A stretch of 8,796 nucleotides of DNA, from positions 1 through 8,796 of the forward strand of contig JBNLBT010000125.1 of NCBI GenBank assembly GCA_050303435.1. The letters run 5' to 3'. The position numbers and the translations under genes are program-made. Shown in pieces: positions 6,301 through 8,796 of this stretch. The notes below the pieces were generated by a model. That model was not told the origin of the DNA, made no database searches, and saw nothing but the letters and a program-made list of their open reading frames with translations. Position 1 is the stretch's first letter. Each line of letters opens with the position of its first letter. Source of the DNA: JBNLBT01 sp050303435. GTDB lineage: Bacteria; Pseudomonadota; Gammaproteobacteria; Xanthomonadales; Marinicellaceae.

Positions 6301-8796
6301 GCCAGCATCCATTTTGAACAGCTCAACCCTTTGATCAAACTGAACGACACGCCGTTTCGATTGGCGCTGGAAAACAGCCCGTGGCGGCGCATTCAGGACC
6401 ACAATGGCCAGGACATACCGCGCCGCGCCGGCATCAGCTCGTTTGGTTTCGGTGGCGTCAACGCACACCTGATACTGGAAGAAGCCGACCCAGAGGCCAC
6501 GGTGCCCAGCGTATCCATGCACGACATCGGTGAGGCCCAGTTGCTGGTCTTTTCCAGCAAACACCCGGACGGACTGAAACAGCACGCGAAAAACATGCTG
6601 GACTACATCAAACGCGGGCACGCGGTGAATCGTTTGCCGGCCTTGCGACACGTGGCCGCCAATTTACAACAGGGCCGGGATGCGCTGCCACGCCGACTGG
6701 CAGTCATTGCTGCTTCATACACGGAATTGCTGCGCCTGCTGCAGGCCTGGATGCGCGCTGACACGCCACCGCAAGTACAGCACAACCTGGAACCGTCCAA
6801 GACCGCCGAGCGCCTCTCGCCCGAGGCCCTGACGCGAGCCATCGAGGCGCGCGACCTGCAGGCGCTGGCGGCGCATTGGCTGGCCGGCGGCGCCGTCGAA
6901 TGGGCACAGCTCAACCCCCGTGAGTGCACACTGTCCTTGCCCGCCTATCCGTTCCAGCGTCAGAGATACTGGCTGCTGGACGGTCAATTCACCGGCGCGG
7001 TGGCGCGCAATGAAGCCACCGGCGAACAGCCCACCGGTCGGCTTGGCCTGCATCTGGTCGCCGTGCCGGACCGTCAAAATGATTCGCAGCAGTCGCTGTT
7101 TGATGTGCAAATGGAAGCCGCGGCCGAATGCGTGCAGGACCACTGCATCCAGGGTCACAGGCTGTTGCCGGCTGCGGCCACCTGGGTGTTGGCCCGCCAG
7201 GCGGCGCAACAGGCGCACGCTTCCGAGGTGCATGTATTTGAAGACATGCATTGGCAGCGCCCGCTGCACGCCGAGGCATTGAAATCCGGGGTTTCGCTGT
7301 GTCTGCAACAACACCCGGAGGGCAGCATTTGCCGCGGGCAAATGCGCGACGATGCCACCGTTGAATTTGCCCGCATGCGTCTGTCTCCGTCCACCGCACA
7401 GCCCACTGCGGATGCACCGACGTTCAGCGCAGAGCACATTCCTAAGGACGCGCTGGAAGGTGCTGAAGTGTATCGACGCTTCAGCCAGCACGGCTATGCA
7501 TACGGCCCGTCTCTGCAAGTCATCCAGCGCCTGTACGGCGGCGCCCGCAGTGCGCAGGCGCGTGTGCAGTGTGCACACATTGACAACCCCGAACTGCGAC
7601 ACATTGCGGTGTTGGACGGGGCCTTGCAGTGCACCCTGGGTGTGTTGTTGCATGGAGACAGTCCACGCGCCGGCGTGCCGGTGTCGATCGCCCGCATGGA
7701 ATGGCTGCGAGAGCTGCCGATCTCGGTGTGGGTCCAGGTGCACAGCCGGTCCGATGCGGACGCGCACGGCGCGACCTTTGACATCGATGTGTTTGACGAC
7801 GGCGGTGAGGTGGTGCTGCGCATGCACCGCGTGCATATTCAGTGGCAAAATGAATCCACCGTGTCTGCGACGGATGTAAAACAAGGCGACACAAGCCACG
7901 CAACCGACAGCGGCCACATCTCGGCGCAACTGACGCACTGGCTGCAGGCGCTGGTGGCGACTGAAACCCGTCGCGATCCAGCGCAAGTGGATGCGAACAC
8001 GCCGTTCAGCGACTTTGGCATCGATTCCTTTCTGGCCTTGCGCATGACGCGCAAGCTGGAACAAGTGACCGGCCCGGTGAGCAAAAGCGCGATATTTGAA
8101 CACCCGTGCATCGCGGATTTGACCGCCCATCTGATGGCCGCGCACGTTGAAGCCCTGCAGCACTGGGCGGCTCAACACACCAAGGATACTCAGCCCGAGC
8201 CCGAGCGGTCGATTGCGGCGGTGAGCGACACCAGCGATGCACTGATGAAATCCACACAGCGCTGGCTGGCGCAACTGGTGGCCGAACAAACCCGGCGTTC
8301 AGCCGATGAGGTGGCCATCGACGCCGCGTTCAGTGATTTCGGCATCGATTCGTTTCTGGCTTTGCGCATGACCCGACAACTCGAGCAGGTGATTGGGCCG
8401 GTGAATAAAACCGCGTTTTTCGAACACCCGAACATCGCCGCCTTGTCGGCCTGGCTGTTGCGCGAATACGGCGACGCGTTGACGCAACATTTCAAGGCTT
8501 CGACGGCGGCTGCAACAGACGCAGTTGACGTGGCATCCGGCACAGAGGCGGTGGCCCCTGCGGCCAGCACGGCGCCGTCCTGGCACGCCGCTGCGCTGCA
8601 ATGGGTGCGTGAACTGGTGGCCGCGGAAACCCGCAAAAGCGCCGATGAAATCGACGCGGACGCCGCCTTCGCAGACTACGGCATCGATTCCTTTCTGGCC
8701 CTGCGCATGACCAAAAAACTGGAAGAGCGCCTCGGACCGGTGAACAAAACCGTGTTTTTTGAACAGCCCAACATCCGCGCTTTTGTGGATTATCTG
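1..8796 (+). CDS. Giant trans-AT polyketide synthase, internal fragment (both ends outside window)
   Basis: Frame 1 reads through all 2,932 codons without a stop and has no credible start, so both termini lie outside the window. Domain order is [PLP lyase C-terminus]-KS-DH-KR-ACP-KS-DH-ACP-ACP-ACP. The protein would be a cytosolic multimodular megasynthase that extends a thioester-bound chain with malonyl units. No acyltransferase domain (no GHSxG serine-hydrolase region) follows either KS. Instead each KS is followed by a flanking region of roughly 180 residues ending in a YPF-x-R-x-R/H-x-W type motif, which is the trans-AT arrangement. Codon use looks uniform along the frame. No gene symbol is assigned because the pathway product cannot be recognised. 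The rest of the cluster (free-standing AT, other PKS genes) must lie outside the window. Confidence 0.97.
481..1746 (+). other. Ketosynthase domain KS1 (module 1)
   Basis: Residues 161-582 form a complete thiolase-fold ketosynthase that performs decarboxylative Claisen condensation of the upstream acyl chain with malonyl-ACP1. It opens with GIAVIGLAGRYP (161-172) and contains WGGFIDDVDKFD and the SPREAALMDPQERL motif. The nucleophile is Cys324 in VDTACSSSL, and the two catalytic histidines are His459 in EAHGTGT and His499 in KTNIGHLEA. It ends at SSFGAGGTNVHV (567-578). All three catalytic residues are present, so it should elongate. The ANRVSSCLNF and GVNLDIHPSK stretches are typical of trans-AT KSs. 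Its N-terminal edge follows the lyase domain with a 40-residue linker, so its acyl substrate comes from an ACP located upstream of that lyase. Clade-level substrate specificity cannot be read by eye. Confidence 0.96.
1225..1246 (+). repeat. 22-base exact repeat shared by KS1 and KS2 (second copy 5938-5959)
   Basis: A 22-base stretch at 1225-1246, encoding the IYAVIRG segment of KS1, is identical to 5938-5959 in KS2. The 11 bases GCCGACGGCGA also occur shortly before both copies. It is a conserved KS coding motif whose codons are also identical, 4,713 bases apart in direct orientation. Such homology can serve for recombination between modules, but nothing here shows that it has. Confidence 0.75.
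1747..2280 (+). other. Post-KS1 flanking region (trans-AT docking region; no AT)
   Basis: Residues 583-760 begin with a proline/alanine-rich joint, then a compact alpha/beta segment (LIVLSARSDAALQALAGNLLDFL, about 598-620) resembling the KS-AT linker subdomain. The region continues through charged helices to RIALPGYPFARVRHW (728-742). In cis-AT synthases an acyltransferase would sit here. In trans-AT synthases only this flanking subdomain remains and is proposed to contact the discrete AT. No GHSxG motif is seen. The final 18 residues are a low-complexity joint to DH1. Confidence 0.85.
2281..3117 (+). other. Dehydratase domain DH1 (module 1)
   Basis: Residues 761-1039 form a double-hotdog dehydratase, expected to remove water from the beta-hydroxyacyl-ACP made by KR1. 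It starts with LHPLLDAN (762-769). The N-terminal hotdog holds DHIVDERPTMPGVAYMEMAR, with catalytic His792 and Pro801. The second hotdog holds LRYGPQLQAI and HPALLDGAVQSI, with catalytic Asp956 and Gln960 of the DxxxQ motif. The end is marked by a DDAGNVLLRMQDFAF strand (1022-1036). One oddity is that the glycine of the usual HxxxGxxxxP motif is Glu796. Both catalytic residues remain, so it is probably active, but the loop beside the active site differs from the consensus. Confidence 0.93.
3187..4620 (+). other. Ketoreductase domain KR1 (module 1), predicted B-type
   Basis: Residues 1063-1540 comprise a structural (pseudo-Rossmann) half starting at LLHRPVWVKAP and a catalytic half from about 1298. 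The NADPH motif TGGAGGLG is at 1304-1311. Catalytic residues by family spacing are Lys1409 (AAKLAG), Ser1433 (in VCSSIAS) and Tyr1446, with Asn1450 in the DYAAGN segment. It reduces the beta-keto thioester on ACP1 to a hydroxyl with NADPH. The HAAGIIRDG segment (1384-1392) keeps the second aspartate of the LDD fingerprint (Asp1391), and no A-type tryptophan is seen, which predicts a B-type KR giving a D-configured hydroxyl. It continues through AINWPLWRSGGMQ to MSRVF. No methyltransferase or enoylreductase is inserted between DH1 and KR1 or after KR1. Confidence 0.94.
4750..4977 (+). other. Acyl carrier protein ACP1 (module 1)
   Basis: Residues 1584-1659 form one carrier domain. Helix 1 is LVQRLREDLIDMVIDLLKL, and the phosphopantetheine serine is Ser1622 in FGFDSVTF. 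Helix II continues TEFANRINAQL, and the domain closes with PLIFFEQETLEQLSDYLL. It carries the module 1 extender unit and the processed intermediate. It lacks the tryptophan seen six residues after the serine in ACPs that mark beta-branching. It is clearly different from the three ACPs at the end of the window (FGFDSVTFTEFAN against GIDSFLALRMT). An Ala/Pro-rich joint (about 1542-1583) separates it from KR1. Confidence 0.95.
4978..5172 (+). other. Inter-module linker between ACP1 and KS2
   Basis: Residues 1660-1724 are polar and low in complexity, rich in Glu, Asn, Ser, Ala and His, with no predicted fold or motif. The linker joins module 1 to module 2 in one polypeptide, and no stop or new start is seen. 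Its composition suits a flexible tether rather than a docking domain. Confidence 0.8.
5173..6486 (+). other. Ketosynthase domain KS2 (module 2)
   Basis: Residues 1725-2162 are a second complete ketosynthase. It opens EPIAVIGLSGVMP and contains KWGGFIPEVDTFDADFFNMSP (split here as WGGF and DADFF landmarks) and DPQQRLFL. Cys1895 in IGTACSSSL is the nucleophile. His2030 in ETHGTGT and His2077 in KTNAGHLEL complete the triad. It ends SSFGFGGVNAHLILE. The intact triad, especially the HGTGT histidine that non-elongating KSs often lose, argues that it extends the chain from ACP1 by another malonyl unit. The aspartate of the common DTACSS motif is Gly1892. SGPSEPIGTACSSSLVAV and GVFVGIGTSDYHELL are typical of trans-AT KSs. 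Its expected substrate is the unsaturated chain made by module 1. Confidence 0.96.
6487..7041 (+). other. Post-KS2 flanking region (trans-AT docking region; no AT)
   Basis: Residues 2163-2347 repeat the layout after KS1. A beta-alpha segment starts AQLLVFSSKHPDGLKQHAKNML and is followed by helical, Arg- and Leu-rich sequence. The region ends in TLSLPAYPFQRQRYW (2310-2324). No acyltransferase motif is present. About 23 polar residues (to 2347) join it to DH2. This second AT-less module supports trans-acting malonyl loading. Confidence 0.85.
7042..7848 (+). other. Dehydratase-like domain DH2 (module 2)
   Basis: Residues about 2348-2616 form a double-hotdog domain. The HxxxGxxxxP motif is complete: His2381, Gly2385 and Pro2390 in DHCIQGHRLLP. 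The second hotdog has GYAYGPSLQVI (2498-2508) and VLDGALQ with Asp2539 and Gln2543. The domain ends DDGGEVVLRMHRVHIQ. Departures from consensus are weak HPLL and LPGVAYLE segments: the start reads LGLHLVAV and the post-proline segment reads AAATWVLA. Catalytic His and Asp argue for a working dehydratase. Enoyl-shift and pyran-forming relatives usually lose one of the motif residues, but this cannot be excluded by eye. No ketoreductase follows it in this module, so the source of its beta-hydroxy substrate is unclear. Confidence 0.88.
7918..8136 (+). other. Acyl carrier protein ACP2 (first of tandem triplet, module 2)
   Basis: Residues 2640-2712. Helix 1 is THWLQALVATETRRD, the phosphopantetheine serine is Ser2676 in FGIDSFLALRMT, and the domain closes GPVSKSAIFEHPCIADLTAHL. 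It is the most divergent of the three tandem copies (SKSAIFEHPC where the others read NKTxFFExPN). The serine and surrounding GIDS motif are intact, so it should be modified and carry acyl chains. No beta-branching tryptophan follows the serine. It follows DH2 after a short polar linker. Confidence 0.95.
8248..8460 (+). other. Acyl carrier protein ACP3 (second of tandem triplet, module 2)
   Basis: Residues 2750-2820. Helix 1 is STQRWLAQLVAEQTRRSADE, the phosphopantetheine serine is Ser2784 in FGIDSFLALRMT, and the domain closes GPVNKTAFFEHPNIAALSAWL. It lies 108 residues after ACP2 (serine to serine), joined by a Pro/Glu/Asp-containing linker. It is closer to ACP4 than to ACP2, for instance in RxSADE and GPVNKT. 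Intact and predicted functional. Confidence 0.95.
8581..8796 (+). other. Acyl carrier protein ACP4 (third of tandem triplet, module 2; runs to window end)
   Basis: Residues 2861-2932. Helix 1 is ALQWVRELVAAETRKSADE, the phosphopantetheine serine is Ser2897 in YGIDSFLALRMT, and the domain closes GPVNKTVFFEQPNIRAFVDYL at the last codon. The serine lies 113 residues after that of ACP3, across an Ala/Thr-rich linker. The fold is complete or nearly so at the window edge. The frame stays open, so another ACP, a KS, a release domain or the protein's end follows outside. Confidence 0.94.

Larger units (their letters stand above)
7918..8796 (+). repeat. Intragenic tandem repeat, three ACP units of about 325-340 bp
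   Basis: ACP2, ACP3 and ACP4 repeat at both protein and DNA level, with serine codons at 8026, 8350 and 8689 (periods 324 and 339 bases). The DNA around the serine is nearly the same in all three, for example GGCATCGATTC followed by TTTCTGGC at 8017-8037, 8341-8361 and 8680-8700, with mostly third-position differences. The linkers between units are not conserved. This indicates repeat duplication of one ACP, with ACP3 and ACP4 the more recent pair by eye. Confidence 0.9.

Noticed and set aside
5173..6486. KS2 as a non-elongating KS that merely passes the chain on
   Set aside because: Non-elongating KSs usually lose the HGTGT histidine. Here His2030, His2077 and Cys1895 are all present.
6715..8289. 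Long - strand open frame (524 codons) opposite DH2 and the first ACPs
   Set aside because: It lies entirely opposite recognisable PKS domains, its protein is Arg/His/Gln/Val-rich with no known motif, and GC-rich coding DNA commonly leaves long antisense frames.
7918..8796. Beta-branching site at the tandem ACPs
   Set aside because: ACPs that recruit HMG-synthase cassettes carry a tryptophan six residues after the serine. All three read GIDSFLALRMT with methionine there, and ACP1 also lacks it.
1..8796. RNA genes, promoters, terminators, insertion sequences, attachment sites or CRISPR arrays
   Set aside because: The whole window is coding in one frame, and no tRNA-like, inverted-repeat or spaced-repeat structure stood out beyond codon-level repeats of PKS domains.

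Overview
The whole 8,796-base window is one uninterrupted + strand reading frame (frame 1, 2,932 sense codons, no stop, no start inside the window). It is an internal slice of a very large modular polyketide synthase (PKS). Residue numbers below are codons of this frame, with residue 1 at base 1. No second gene, RNA gene, promoter, terminator, insertion sequence or CRISPR array is visible. Ketosynthase (KS) domains with no acyltransferase domain, the typical post-KS flanking regions and the ACP types identify a trans-acyltransferase (trans-AT) PKS, in which malonyl units come from a separate AT protein. Moderately high GC (about 60% by eye) with frequent TTG, CAA and TTT codons suggests a proteobacterium, perhaps a gamma- or betaproteobacterium. 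That assignment is weak.

Domain order from left to right: (1) the C-terminal end of a pyridoxal-phosphate (PLP) beta-eliminating lyase of the tryptophanase/tyrosine phenol-lyase family, residues 1 to about 120, whose PLP lysine would lie upstream of the window; (2) module 1: KS1, flanking region, DH1, KR1, ACP1; (3) a polar linker; (4) module 2: KS2, flanking region, DH2, then three closely similar ACPs in tandem. The frame is still open at base 8796.

Working model: module 1 extends the chain by one malonyl unit, reduces the beta-ketone (B-type KR) and dehydrates it to an alpha,beta-unsaturated thioester. Module 2 extends again. It has a dehydratase with intact catalytic residues but no ketoreductase in the window, so reduction must come from another module or a trans-acting KR, or DH2 does something else. 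Three ACPs then carry or queue the product.

The unusual element is the PLP lyase fused in frame just ahead of KS1. The known precedent for a PLP carbon-sulfur lyase built into a trans-AT PKS is the SH domain of leinamycin synthase LnmJ, which releases a sulfur group onto the polyketide from a cysteine-derived adduct. Here the domain sits inside the assembly line, upstream of at least two further modules. If it is active, sulfur (or another eliminated group) would be handled mid-chain rather than at the end. This is inference from about 120 residues of the domain.
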